Below are positions 1 to 7,892 of a DNA stretch of 37,174 bases, piece after piece. The DNA is from Flammeovirgaceae bacterium UBA976 (GTDB taxonomy: Bacteria; Bacteroidota; Bacteroidia; Cytophagales; Cyclobacteriaceae), in contig DBBU01000013.1 in the NCBI GenBank assembly GCA_002292365.1, forward strand, positions 1-37,174, read 5' to 3'. A model generated the notes under the pieces. That model did no database searches and was not told the DNA's origin. It saw nothing but the letters and a program-made list of their open reading frames with translations. The position numbers and the translations under genes are program-made. Positions within the stretch are counted from its first letter, which is position 1; each line of letters opens with the position of its first letter.

Positions 1-663
1 CCTTGGTTTAGCTCTATAAGACTCAGTTTATTGGAGAGAGGTTTTATCTATGCTATTGCCCACGTCAGAGGTGGCCAGGAAATGGGTCGAAAATGGTATG
101 AACAAGGTAGAATGTTCAAAAAGAAAAACACATTTTATGATTTCATTGATTGTGCCTCTTATTTATCCAATGAGGGCTATACCTCGGCTAAACACCTTTA
201 TGCGCAAGGGGGAAGTGCAGGAGGTTTATTGATGGGTGCAGTGATCAATATGGCTCCTGAACGTTTCAATGGAGTGATTGCGGCCGTACCCTTTGTCGAT
301 GTTATTTCGACCATGATGGATGAGTCGATTCCCCTTACCACTGCCGAGTTCAATGAATGGGGCAATCCTAAAAATATTGAATCTTATGAATATATTCATT
401 CATATTCGCCCTATGATCAAGTACGGAAACAAGCTTATCCCAACCTACTGGTAACCACAGGTTATTTCGACTCGCAGGTACAATATTGGGAACCTGCCAA
501 GTGGGTTGCTAAGCTTCGCTCCTACAAGACCGATGAAAATTTATTGTTACTCCAAACCAATATGGCCGCAGGACATGGTGGTGCCTCAGGAAGATACCGC
601 AAGTATGAGAACGTAGCCTTGCAATATGCTTTTTTACTTTCCTTGGAAGATATTAATGAATGA
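1..663 (+). CDS. ptrB: Oligopeptidase B (S9A prolyl oligopeptidase family), C-terminal part; 5' end outside window
   Basis: The reading frame is open from base 1, so this is the C-terminal ~220 residues of a protein that is usually about 680-700 residues long. It holds the catalytic alpha/beta-hydrolase half. The nucleophile motif GGSAGG lies near base 214, the acid is probably the Asp in GYFDSQV, and the histidine is in AGHGG. The [16 protein letters not shown] stretch is typical of S9A enzymes. Oligopeptidase B cleaves short peptides after basic residues, usually in the cytoplasm or periplasm. The N-terminal propeller and any signal peptide are not visible. A prolyl endopeptidase of the same family is the alternative, but [18 protein letters not shown] is closer to oligopeptidase B. 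The stop overlaps a possible ATG (ATGA at 660). Confidence 0.9.
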   Translation, partial: PWFSSIRLSLLERGFIYAIAHVRGGQEMGRKWYEQGRMFKKKNTFYDFIDCASYLSNEGYTSAKHLYAQGGSAGGLLMGAVINMAPERFNGVIAAVPFVDVISTMMDESIPLTTAEFNEWGNPKNIESYEYIHSYSPYDQVRKQAYPNLLVTTGYFDSQVQYWEPAKWVAKLRSYKTDENLLLLQTNMAAGHGGASGRYRKYENVALQYAFLLSLEDINE

Positions 664-743
664 TATCTGTCAGAATAATAAGGATCAATTCAAATATACC
701 TCATAACCCGAAAACCAGTCATTTAAGTATTAAAACAGTCAAT

Positions 744-1091
744 ATGTCAACTAAATTCAAAAATTTCACTTGTTTAATTATTGTTTTATGTTCATGTTAT
801 CCAGCTCCCAAGGTAACGGGCTTCAATCAAGACCAATGGGACGAGGATCTCATAGAATGCCAAAATTATCGCGCAATGAAAGCCGCACCCCTCTTAATCA
901 ATCAAAAAGATATCATACTGGGATCCAATCAAAATGAAATCATTGCCCTTCTGGGCAGTCCCACGAAACAGCACTTAGATAAAAGAAACAGAAAATTCTT
1001 TTTTTATCAATTGAACTGTGAAAATACCATTGAATTAAGTATACGTTTCAATGCTATTGGAGCCGCCAAAGAAATCATGATTATCAATTAG
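744..1091 (+). CDS. Small lipoprotein with BamE/SmpA-like C-terminal part
   Basis: I place the start at 744 because it gives a clean lipoprotein signal, MSTKFKNFTCLIIVLCSC, with the lipidated Cys near residue 18. An ATG at 660 overlapping the previous stop is in frame, but it would add 28 polar residues that fit no signal peptide. The mature part is about 97 residues. The stretch ILGSNQNEIIALLGSPTKQ looks like the helix and glycine turn of BamE/SmpA/OmlA-type small outer-membrane lipoproteins. This is weak pattern resemblance only, so a BAM role should not be assumed. It follows the oligopeptidase gene on the same strand and may be cotranscribed. Confidence 0.7.
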   Translation: MSTKFKNFTCLIIVLCSCYPAPKVTGFNQDQWDEDLIECQNYRAMKAAPLLINQKDIILGSNQNEIIALLGSPTKQHLDKRNRKFFFYQLNCENTIELSIRFNAIGAAKEIMIIN

Positions 1092-1143
1092 CAGTTCCAT
1101 TCAAAGCAGGCTACCTAGTCATTGCATGGTCGAAGTATATGCC

Positions 1144-2379
1144 CTATTCAAATCTTAATGAATCGATGGGGTCCAGTTTTGATGCTTTATGGGCTGGTAT
1201 GTAGCCCGACATAAGTCCAACAATCATGCTGGTAATCACACCAAAGAAGACCCAAACCCAAGGAATAATGAAGGAATTAGACCCGATAAGCTTAGCAATC
1301 AAATTACCAATCCCTACACCCATAATAATCCCCCCAAGACCCCCCATTTGACAAATAACCAAGGCTTCAATCAAGAATTGTTGCCTAATTTTATTCGGTG
1401 TGGCTCCTAATGACTTCCTTAGGCCAATTTCACGGGTTCGCTCAGTCACTGAAACCAACATGATATTCATCAATCCAATGGAAGCACCCAATAAAGTAAT
1501 AAATCCTATAGTAAAGCCTCCCAATTTTAAGTATCCGGATATTTCATCTAACCTTTCAGCAATAGATTGATTGACTTTAATTTCAAATGAATTTTCATCA
1601 ATAGGTCGATCTCCTCGTATAGAACGCATCAAGCCAGTAGCCAATCCTATCGATTCATCTGCTTGATAAAAGTCATCAATGGCTACGGTAGCTAGAAAAC
1701 GTAAATTTCGCTCAGAGCCAATGACTCGGGCAGCATTCAAGGGGACAATCACGCGCCGATCAAAATTACCTCTACTTGAAGCCTCTCCTTTAGATTTCAA
1801 TGTCCCAATAATCCGACAGTTGGCCCCGAGAAAATTAATCTTTTTACCAATAGGACTTTCATTGTCCTCGAATAAAAGTTTTTTTATCTCGCTGGTGATA
1901 ATCGCCACAAGACTACCACTTTGTATTTCATTGGAAGAAAAATTCCTACCTTCACTGAGATCGTATCCATCTATGGCTAAAAAATATTCGTCCGTTCCTC
2001 GAATCATTACGTTAGGATTAGAAACCTTAGAACCTCGTTTGACCTCAGCATTTCCTGAAAGCACACTACTCAAGCTTACCATTCCTGATTTTTTAAACTT
2101 ATTTTTAAACTTTTGTAGTTCTTCAAATTTGATTTTAGTGAAAATTTTTGACTTTTTTCCTCCAGAAGAACCCTTTACTCTTTTGTTACTGATCGTGTAA
2201 GTTTTGGAGCCTAAATTAGAAAAGCTATCCTCCACCGATCCTTTTATTGCATCAATCGCCGTAAGAATGCCTACCAAAGAAGTAATACCGATGGCGATAA
2301 TAGAAGCCGTTAAAATCGTACGTAGTTTATTTGATTTGATCGCGTTAAGACCCTCTCCTATATTTTCTAAAATATTCAT
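1144..2379 (-). CDS. MacB/FtsX-type ABC transporter permease
   Basis: The 411-residue protein has the MacB layout: one N-terminal membrane helix (about residues 17-40, after the typical NILENIGEGLNAIKSNKLRTILT), a periplasmic domain of roughly 240 residues, and three C-terminal helices (about 283-310, 330-355 and 370-395). The conserved FtsX-like coupling segment VTERTREIGLRKSLGATP is present, as is the ending PAHKASKLDPIDSLRFE. Such permeases work with a MacB/LolD-like ATPase and often an HlyD-like adaptor in tripartite efflux or mechanotransmission. Neither partner is in the window, so it may pair in trans or with genes further away. It is divergent from the gene at 2479, with about 99 bp between the starts. 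Confidence 0.9.
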   Translation of the reverse strand: MNILENIGEGLNAIKSNKLRTILTASIIAIGITSLVGILTAIDAIKGSVEDSFSNLGSKTYTISNKRVKGSSGGKKSKIFTKIKFEELQKFKNKFKKSGMVSLSSVLSGNAEVKRGSKVSNPNVMIRGTDEYFLAIDGYDLSEGRNFSSNEIQSGSLVAIITSEIKKLLFEDNESPIGKKINFLGANCRIIGTLKSKGEASSRGNFDRRVIVPLNAARVIGSERNLRFLATVAIDDFYQADESIGLATGLMRSIRGDRPIDENSFEIKVNQSIAERLDEISGYLKLGGFTIGFITLLGASIGLMNIMLVSVTERTREIGLRKSLGATPNKIRQQFLIEALVICQMGGLGGIIMGVGIGNLIAKLIGSNSFIIPWVWVFFGVITSMIVGLMSGYIPAHKASKLDPIDSLRFE

Positions 2380-2478
2380 TATATTGATAAGATACAGATG
2401 TCATGTGCTAAATTTGATTCCTACTTTTTTAGTATACGCAATATGGACACTCGCGTTTAGAATATTAACAAAATTCTT

Positions 2479-3741
2479 ATGAAAAATCTATTTTTTCCCT
2501 TTTTGATAGGGATTTTCTTGAGCTTAAATGTAAAAGGCGCTTATCTCTTAATGCCCATGGATGCCTCACAGACGAACCACCTTAAGGCTTACGGCATCAC
2601 TTATTGGGCCCTCACCAAAGAATTACCCGTTGATTGGCTATTAAACTACCGAGGGGGTAGTTTTTTAGTTCCTCACAGCACACTCATACAAAATGAATGT
2701 ATGATAAGAAATGTAAGTTTTGAAGTTATTTCCGATGCACAAGTAAATCAATTATTTGAAGAAATCGCTTCGCCATCTTCAAATATGGATGTGATGAAGC
2801 TTGAACAACATCCCAAAATTGCCGTCTATTCTCCAAAAAGCAAACAACCCTGGGATGATGCGGTCACTCTAGTTTTATCCTATGCTGAAATTCCCTATGA
2901 AATCATTTTTGATGACGAAATTATGTACAATGAATTGATAAGATATGATTGGCTACATCTACATCATGAAGATTTTACAGGTCAATACGGGAGGTTTTAT
3001 AAAAACTATAAGCACATGCCTTGGTATCAGCAACAGCAAACTGAATTTGAAGCAAGTGCTCAAAAACACGGCTATGGAAAAGTTTCATTGTTGAAATTAG
3101 CCATCGCTAAACGGATAAAGTCTTATGTGGCCAGCGGCGGCTTTTTATTTGCCATGTGCTCAGCAACGGATACGTATGACATTGCCCTTGCCGCTGAAGG
3201 ACTAGATATTTGTGAAAAGATGTATGATGGTGATCCTATGGATCTTTCGGCCCAGTCAAAATTAGATTTTGAAAGAACATTTGCTTTTGAAAACTTTCAA
3301 TTGGTACGAAACCCTTACGAATATGAGTTTTCAAATATTGATAATTCACCCCAAAGTAGAGGCTTAAATGAGCAAAATGATTATTTCACCTTGTTTCAAT
3401 TTTCAGCAAAATGGGATCCAATACCTACCATGCTCACTCAAAATCATGAAAAAATTATTCACAGTTTTATGGGGCAGACCACAGGATTTAAAAAAGATTT
3501 AATCAAAGGGGATGTGTTGGTTTTAGGCGAAACTAAGCAATTAGATGAGGCACGCTACATTCATGGAGTAATAGAAAAAGGTTTTTTTACCTTTTATGGA
3601 GGCCATGATCCAGAAGATTATCAACATTATGTCAACGAAGAGCCTACTGATTTGAATCTGCATCCCAACTCGACAGGTTATCGCTTGATCTTAAACAATA
3701 TTTTATTCCCAGCAGCCAAGAAAAAGAAACAAAAAACCTGA
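2479..3741 (+). CDS. Conserved Bacteroidota exported protein (often labelled asparagine synthetase B), function unknown
   Basis: This 420-residue protein starts with a signal peptide (MKNLFFPFLIGIFLSLNVKG, then AYLLMPMD). I recognise it as a protein widespread in Bacteroidota that databases often call asparagine synthetase B. Nothing supports that name: there is no N-terminal nucleophile Cys, no Ntn glutaminase domain and no PP-loop (SGGxDS). It contains highly conserved-looking stretches such as YGITYWALTKE, LLNYRGGSFLVP, WLHLHHEDFTGQYG, FLFAMCSATDTYDIALA and FYGGHDPEDYQHYV, and ends in the family's AAKKKKQKT tail. The FAMCSATD segment could be a class I glutamine-amidotransferase-like elbow, but that is a guess. 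It is likely periplasmic. Confidence 0.8.
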   Translation: MKNLFFPFLIGIFLSLNVKGAYLLMPMDASQTNHLKAYGITYWALTKELPVDWLLNYRGGSFLVPHSTLIQNECMIRNVSFEVISDAQVNQLFEEIASPSSNMDVMKLEQHPKIAVYSPKSKQPWDDAVTLVLSYAEIPYEIIFDDEIMYNELIRYDWLHLHHEDFTGQYGRFYKNYKHMPWYQQQQTEFEASAQKHGYGKVSLLKLAIAKRIKSYVASGGFLFAMCSATDTYDIALAAEGLDICEKMYDGDPMDLSAQSKLDFERTFAFENFQLVRNPYEYEFSNIDNSPQSRGLNEQNDYFTLFQFSAKWDPIPTMLTQNHEKIIHSFMGQTTGFKKDLIKGDVLVLGETKQLDEARYIHGVIEKGFFTFYGGHDPEDYQHYVNEEPTDLNLHPNSTGYRLILNNILFPAAKKKKQKT

Positions 3742-3801
3742 GTTGTTTTTGGGGATCGTTACTAAGAAAAGATGAAAATTATTGCTGGTTGTATGAGCAG
3801 A

Positions 3802-4395
3802 TTAATGAAATCGATCAGAACGAATCTCTAAATTTTTCATAATCAATGCCTCTGCATATAAAAACTCTTGCCATCTAATTTCCACTTGGGCAGGGTCCCA
3901 GTAAACTTTAGCTAATTCAATGAAATTTCTATAATGTCCTGCCTCAGAGATCATCAATTCATGGTAGAAACTCGTTAATTCTGGATCTGTCAAGTGTTGA
4001 AATAACAGCTTAAAGCGTTCTGCACTTCGTGCCTCAATCAATGCGTTCATGAGTAATTTTTCTACCAATTGCTGTTCCCTACTTCCCCCTTTTTTCAGCA
4101 CGGTCATCAACTCCGAAACGTAGACATCTTTTCTGGGAAATCCCAGCGTATAGCCCCGTTTGCGTAAAAGCGCGATGACCCGCTCAAAATGTGACCATTC
4201 CTCAGCAACTACAGGGGTTAAACGATCTACTAAAGCCGTTTTTTCAGGATATTGTAAAATCAAAGAAATACAAGAGGAAGCAGCTTTTTGTTCGCAAAAG
4301 GCATGATCGACCAAAATATGCTCTATATTTTTTTCCGCTATGTTTACCCATCTCGGATCTGAAGGCAACGCTAGGCGCAATGTTGTTTTTTCCAT
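3802..4395 (-). CDS. miaE: MiaE-like tRNA-(ms2io6A)-hydroxylase
   Basis: The 197-residue protein is a ferritin-like di-iron protein. Counting from the ATG at 4395, the likely iron ligands are E35, E66 with H69 (EEWSHFE), E121 or E126 (EARSAERF), and E151 with H154 (SEAGHY), spaced as in MiaE. MiaE hydroxylates the isopentenyl side chain of 2-methylthio-N6-isopentenyladenosine at tRNA position 37 using O2. A TTG one codon upstream of the ATG was not used as the start. The gene is convergent with the exported protein ending at 3741. Assignment within the MiaE-like family is firm; the exact substrate is inferred. Confidence 0.87.
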   Translation of the reverse strand: MEKTTLRLALPSDPRWVNIAEKNIEHILVDHAFCEQKAASSCISLILQYPEKTALVDRLTPVVAEEWSHFERVIALLRKRGYTLGFPRKDVYVSELMTVLKKGGSREQQLVEKLLMNALIEARSAERFKLLFQHLTDPELTSFYHELMISEAGHYRNFIELAKVYWDPAQVEIRWQEFLYAEALIMKNLEIRSDRFH

Positions 4396-4522
4396 CAATT
4401 AATCAAAAGATAATCTATCAAAACACAATTTATCAAATTATAACAAAAAATAATAACCTGCATGCGACTACAGAAAATGGTAAATTGAAATATTATTATC
4501 CCCAAAATCTATTATTTAGAAT

Positions 4523-4970
4523 ATGAAAAAGATTATCGCTGCAAGACTTGAAAAGATGCCAGAAAGGAAAGGTTACTGATGGAAAGGAAGATAAACTGCC
4601 ATATAATGAAGATAACTCAAAACGATTTTTGATATGGAACTATTCAATAACTTATGGATGTTAAACGTATTCAAAATTAAAAAGAAAATGTCAAATATAG
4701 ATGTAATTGCGGAAAGACCAAAAAAATCAATGGTAATTGTGATGGTTTACACAGTAGCTAAATTGCTCTCCTCGTAATTAGAAGTTGCTTATTAATACAT
4801 GGGCAAAATAATAGATCAAAATAAAGCCAAGTATGAAAGCGAATCAAAGCTTTTTATGATAGCAAAGAACTCATTGGGAAAAAAAATCTTGTAATTAGAA
4901 TGTAGATAATGGTGCTCCTGTGCTATTTCGAAGAACGAAGACTATTGTAATATGTTTAAAATAATCTTTT
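4523..4970 (+). pseudogene. Degraded coding remnants, including a CDGSH-type iron-sulfur motif
   Basis: No intact gene fills 4396-5062, but protein-like pieces lie in shifting frames. From ATG 4523 the frame reads MKKIIAARLEKMPERKGY and then stops; the next frame continues VTDGKEDKLPYNEDNSKRF. At 4693-4761 a stop-bounded frame without any ATG reads KYRC followed by NCGKTKKINGNCDGLHSS, which resembles the CDGSH iron-sulfur motif (C-x-C, then CDG-x-H). Around 4850-4967 two frames give KELIGKKNLVIR and VDNGAPVLFRRTKTIV. I infer one or two eroded small genes. The CDGSH match has one residue more than the canonical spacing, so it remains tentative. Confidence 0.35.
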
Positions 4971-4989
4971 TTTTTTAAAATTTTTGTAA

Positions 4990-5012
4990 TTTTTATCTAT
5001 TAAAGATAAAAA
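4990..5012. repeat. AT-rich inverted repeat upstream of the 5063 gene
   Basis: TTTTTATCT and AGATAAAAA form a perfect 9-bp inverted repeat around a 5-nt loop. It lies about 50 bp before the ATG at 5063. It could be an operator, a weak hairpin or chance in AT-rich DNA; it has no GC core and is unlikely to be an efficient terminator. Confidence 0.35.
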
Positions 5013-5062
5013 ATAACTTAGGTTTTTAACAATATCTACTGATAATATATAAATTTAGAAGT

Positions 5063-5320
5063 ATGAATCAATTTAACAAAACTATTGAGTTTAAGCAAAG
5101 TGGAGAATCAAAGCTTTTTAACCACTATTGCCAGTTCTTCGATAACTTTGTTGTTGAAGAATTTAGGAGAAAGCATGATGCCGATACTTCATTTAAGGGG
5201 CACAAAGCACTAATGCTCGAAATTGAAAACTATGTTTCGGAAAATATTAAGTTTGAATCAAAGGAGGATTATGCAAATCTGGTGGATACTCTGAAGAGCC
5301 TTGCTGAGAAGGATGATTAA
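5063..5320 (+). CDS. Small hypothetical protein, 85 residues
   Basis: I do not recognise this protein. It has no signal peptide or membrane segment and is charged and probably helical, with an acidic C-terminal half (ESKEDYANLVDTLKSLAEKDD). The even codon pattern and clean start and stop make it a credible gene. It lies in a stretch of orphan and broken genes and ends one base before the stop of the convergent small membrane-protein gene at 5322. A regulator or accessory protein is possible, but nothing visible supports a specific role. Confidence 0.5.
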   Translation: MNQFNKTIEFKQSGESKLFNHYCQFFDNFVVEEFRRKHDADTSFKGHKALMLEIENYVSENIKFESKEDYANLVDTLKSLAEKDD

Positions 5321-5321
5321 G

Positions 5322-5534
5322 TCATTCCTCTTTTAATTCTTTGTTAGCTTTCCTATAAGCCATAATGTCAGTGACTAAGATATAAATAAAGATCAGGGGC
5401 AGAACTGGTGTAATAGCATAATTCCAAACATCTGAAGCATCTTTAGAATAGAAATTCAAATGGGCTAACAGGGGTAGGAATGAAAAGAGGAGTGTGTTCT
5501 TGAAACTACTTAGGCACTTTTTAATCTTTGCCAT
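5322..5534 (-). CDS. Small two-helix membrane protein, unknown
   Basis: The 70-residue product has two hydrophobic segments (about residues 12-27 and 40-56), a basic N-terminus (MAKIKKCLSSFK) and a charged tail (YRKANKELKEE). I do not recognise a family. It starts with ATG and its stop is one base away from the stop of the gene on the other strand. Small membrane proteins like this are common in Bacteroidota intergenic neighbourhoods. Confidence 0.45.
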   Translation of the reverse strand: MAKIKKCLSSFKNTLLFSFLPLLAHLNFYSKDASDVWNYAITPVLPLIFIYILVTDIMAYRKANKELKEE

Positions 5535-5629
5535 GAGGCTAAAGTAAGGAATAATTATAACCTATCTAAGCTTTAGTGCTTTAGCCACCCTTGGGAATAA
5601 ATTCAACGCATTCTTATTAATTTAGTTTT

Positions 5630-5779
5630 ATGGATTTGATTTTTACAGGTATTTTGGGAATACTTCTAATTATATCTAGCGTTTATGGAACACCTACTGT
5701 AATGGGATCTGGAGGTTGGAAAATCCCCTATCAAAAAACTATGCGGTATCTCGGTATTGTATTGTTGTGCTCCATCTGA
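5630..5779 (+). CDS. Possible 49-residue membrane peptide
   Basis: ATG at 5630 opens a 49-codon frame starting MDLIFTGILGILLIISSVYG. It has one clear hydrophobic segment (residues 3-18) and a second weak one near the C-terminus (LGIVLLCSI). It ends just before the convergent NAD(P)H-binding remnant at 5785. It may be a real micropeptide or the remains of a longer membrane protein; there is no further evidence. Confidence 0.25.
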   Translation: MDLIFTGILGILLIISSVYGTPTVMGSGGWKIPYQKTMRYLGIVLLCSI

Positions 5780-5784
5780 AAAAA

Positions 5785-6270
5785 CTAAACACCTTCAATC
5801 ATTACCGCTTTCCCATCAAAAGAGATATCACTTAAACAATCCACAAAAAACTTTGCAACATCAGCACGAGCAATAAAATTTGGAAAGAAAACAGTTGGTT
5901 TGTCAATCACTTGATATTTTCCTTTCCCTTGTTTATTTGTTAGTCCAGCAGGTCTTATAACTACAAAAGGAACGTCTTTTTCTTCAAGCATTCGTTTATC
6001 TGCTTTTTCATAATCTGTAAAACCTTCGTTTCCATTAAAAAGTTGAAGCAGAAATCTAACAAACCAAGAAGAACCATTCGCTCCAATACTTGAAATCATT
6101 AAACATCTTGGTGGATTTGGTTGCTTGGAAGCGGCTGTATGCATCCTAGATTTAAGCACTCCAACTCTATAGTAATCCTTAGCCTTAGCCTTATCACTCA
6201 CCTTTAACTTGCCATGCGCTCGCTTTTTGTGCCTTCCTATGACTAGTACAAAATCATAATCTCCTTGCAT
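5785..6270 (-). pseudogene. N-terminally truncated NAD(P)H-binding (NmrA/atypical SDR) protein
   Basis: The 161 residues match the central and C-terminal part of atypical short-chain dehydrogenase proteins of the NAD(P)H-binding type: LMISSIGANGSSWF (active-site strand), YEKADKRMLEEKDVPFVVIRPAGLTN, and the ending IARADVAKFFVDCLSD...DGKAVMIEGV. Family members are about 210-220 residues and begin with a Rossmann strand and a GxxGxxG nucleotide-binding loop. That part is absent here and is not recognisable in the 150 bp upstream in any frame. Without the loop it should not bind the dinucleotide normally, so I call it a probable pseudogene. If it is still expressed, it would be a truncated protein. 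Confidence 0.6.
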
Positions 6271-6448
6271 GATAAAACCAGTACCTTTTAGTTCTTATAT
6301 AGCAAGTACAACTACATTTCCGATAAGGATTAAGACCAGGTCTACGCAATGGTGGATAAACTAGGTTAATAAAATAAACTTTTTTAATCTTTTTTTAGAG
6401 CCAGTTTATAGATCTTTAAACTTGTGTATTAACTATAAACCAATTGAA

Positions 6449-6952
6449 ATGAAAAAAATTATATTCAGCTTACTACTGGGAGCATTAATCAGTAGTTGTA
6501 ATAACAATAATTTAATGGAAACAAAAATGGAAATAAAAATGAAAACAAAAAGCTATTTTATACATCTTACCTCTGATCCAAAGATTAATCCAAGTGCTGC
6601 AATGATGTCAATTTTTGCTGCAAGTGAAGCACTCAAACAAGGACACAGTGTAACCTATTTTGCCGCTGGAGATGGTACAAGAATCTTACTTAAAGAGGTA
6701 ATAGAAAATCTGCACACTGTTACTCCTCACGGTGGGGGAACTAGTGAAATAAGCGAGGCAGCAAAAAATTCATTACTTGAGTTTTCTAAAAATGGTGGGA
6801 ATATTCATGTTTCAGAGGGTTCTTTTGCTACGTATGGTGTAAATCAAGATAATTACAAAGAACATTTAATTGATGTATCTAAAATATTTTGGAGCTATCC
6901 CAAGCAATTAATTGAAGAGAGCTCTAAAGCTGATATCGTTTTTTCATATTAA
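6449..6952 (+). CDS. DsrE/DsrF-like lipoprotein
   Basis: I start at ATG 6449, which gives MKKIIFSLLLGALISSC with lipobox LISSC and lipidation near Cys17. An upstream in-frame ATG at 6422 would put nine extra residues before the signal. The mature domain (about residues 32-167) has the DsrE/F/YchN fold pattern: a first strand YFIHLTSDP, then AAMMSIFAASEALKQGHSVTYFA, and a later strand ending in DIVFSY. DsrE-like proteins carry or sense sulfur through a Cys; the mature part here has no obvious active-site Cys, so sulfur transfer is doubtful. It stands alone on the plus strand. Confidence 0.65.
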   Translation: MKKIIFSLLLGALISSCNNNNLMETKMEIKMKTKSYFIHLTSDPKINPSAAMMSIFAASEALKQGHSVTYFAAGDGTRILLKEVIENLHTVTPHGGGTSEISEAAKNSLLEFSKNGGNIHVSEGSFATYGVNQDNYKEHLIDVSKIFWSYPKQLIEESSKADIVFSY

Positions 6953-7067
6953 GTAAGTGAGATTAGCCCTTTCTAAAAACTGGGTCTCTTTTCAGTACCT
7001 AGCTACCTTGTTATTTGTTGGTTTCTAATAATGGTGTTTTTAAGTTCAATTAATCTTCTGAGGAGGC

Positions 7068-7584
7068 TTATTCTGTACAGTTAGTGAAGTTAGGTTTGAG
7101 TTCTGTCCAAGAGGTTGTATTAAATCTGAAAGCACTGCATTCTGTAACATTACTGACCTCCCAAGCGCTGATATCTTGATTGAAAGATGATGCTCCAAAA
7201 AAAATCACCGACATATCTGTTACACTACCGACATCCCAAGAGCCTATATCTTGGTTAAAAGAATGATCAATAGAATCTGAAAATAAATAAAGCATTCTAG
7301 TAATTTTAGTAGCAACAACCTTTGAAAGGTCCTCATTTTCATCTACATTTTGATAAATCATTACCGAATCTACTACCAAATAATTAATCCCATTCAAACC
7401 ATATGACTCCCCAACTACAGCATTTTCGTATGCTTTAATAGTTATCCCATTTTTATCTAAATAAATTAAACTTTCTGAACTATCATCAACCTCATCACCA
7501 CAATCGATAAAAATTACAAGTGAACAAAGAATACTTAAGAGGAGTAGGTATTTATAGTGTTTTTAGTGTTTTATAGTGTTTCAT
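7068..7584 (-). pseudogene. BspA-like (DUF285) repeat lipoprotein, frameshifted at the start
   Basis: The C-terminal part shows BspA-like surface-protein repeats (SFNQDIGSWDVGSVTDM and SFNQDISAWEVSNVTEC) and the frequent Bacteroidota ending WTELKPNFTNCTE. The upstream frame continues to a lipoprotein-like leader, KHYKYLLLLSILCSLVIF followed by IDCGDEVDD. The only sensible start, ATG AAA CAC TAT AAA at 7584-7570, is in another frame. Between it and TAC CTA CTC lies a 19-bp near-repeat, ACACTAAAAACACTATAAA (7551-7569), which shifts the frame and creates TAA stops. Removing it restores a start directly joined to the leader. Only two repeats remain. I infer an inactivated gene. Confidence 0.7.
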
Positions 7585-7892
7585 AGTTCAAATCACAACT
7601 AATAAAAACCTCCCATTCTTAGTGAATTATTCTCATCCGAAAAGATTGCTCTAGTCCAATTTATTTTTGTTTAATGGATTTAAGCTACGCCCAAGTCGAG
7701 AGGCTCTACAAGAAAAAAAGTACAAATTTTCTTTAGGTGTATATCTGTGGATTTACCTGGGTATGTGTTTGCCGATATAAATTTGAAAATGGCTATTCCA
7801 TTGATACTACTGAGTGTGAAGCTTGTGGGTCATAAAAAAAGGAGATTCTTGTATAGAAACCCCTTTTTAAATAAATTATTTGAAATTAAACT
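7585..7892. other. Intergenic stretch with a short Cys-rich frame
   Basis: No convincing gene is present. A plus-strand frame at 7737-7832 (possible GTG start, directly preceded by TAG) encodes about 31 residues with five Cys, including CGFTWVCVC and CEACGS. It looks like the tail of a zinc-ribbon-type protein, but it is too short to assign. The right end carries the terminator-like hairpin listed separately. Confidence 0.3.
7834..7868 (-). terminator. Intrinsic terminator after the 7893-8669 gene
   Basis: On the minus strand AAAAAGGGGTTTC and GAATCTCCTTTTT form a 13-position stem with one mismatch and one G-T pair around loop TATACAA, followed by a T run. It lies 24 bp beyond the stop of the 258-residue secreted protein gene. 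The plus strand also has a T tract, so it may act in both directions. Confidence 0.6.

Noticed and set aside
660..743. Start of the small lipoprotein at ATG 660 overlapping the previous stop
   Set aside because: The extra 28 residues are polar and would sit before a good lipoprotein signal; ATG 744 is better.
1679..2200. 173-codon plus-strand frame opposite the ABC permease
   Set aside because: The permease on the minus strand has clear family motifs through this interval; the opposite frame is a shadow.
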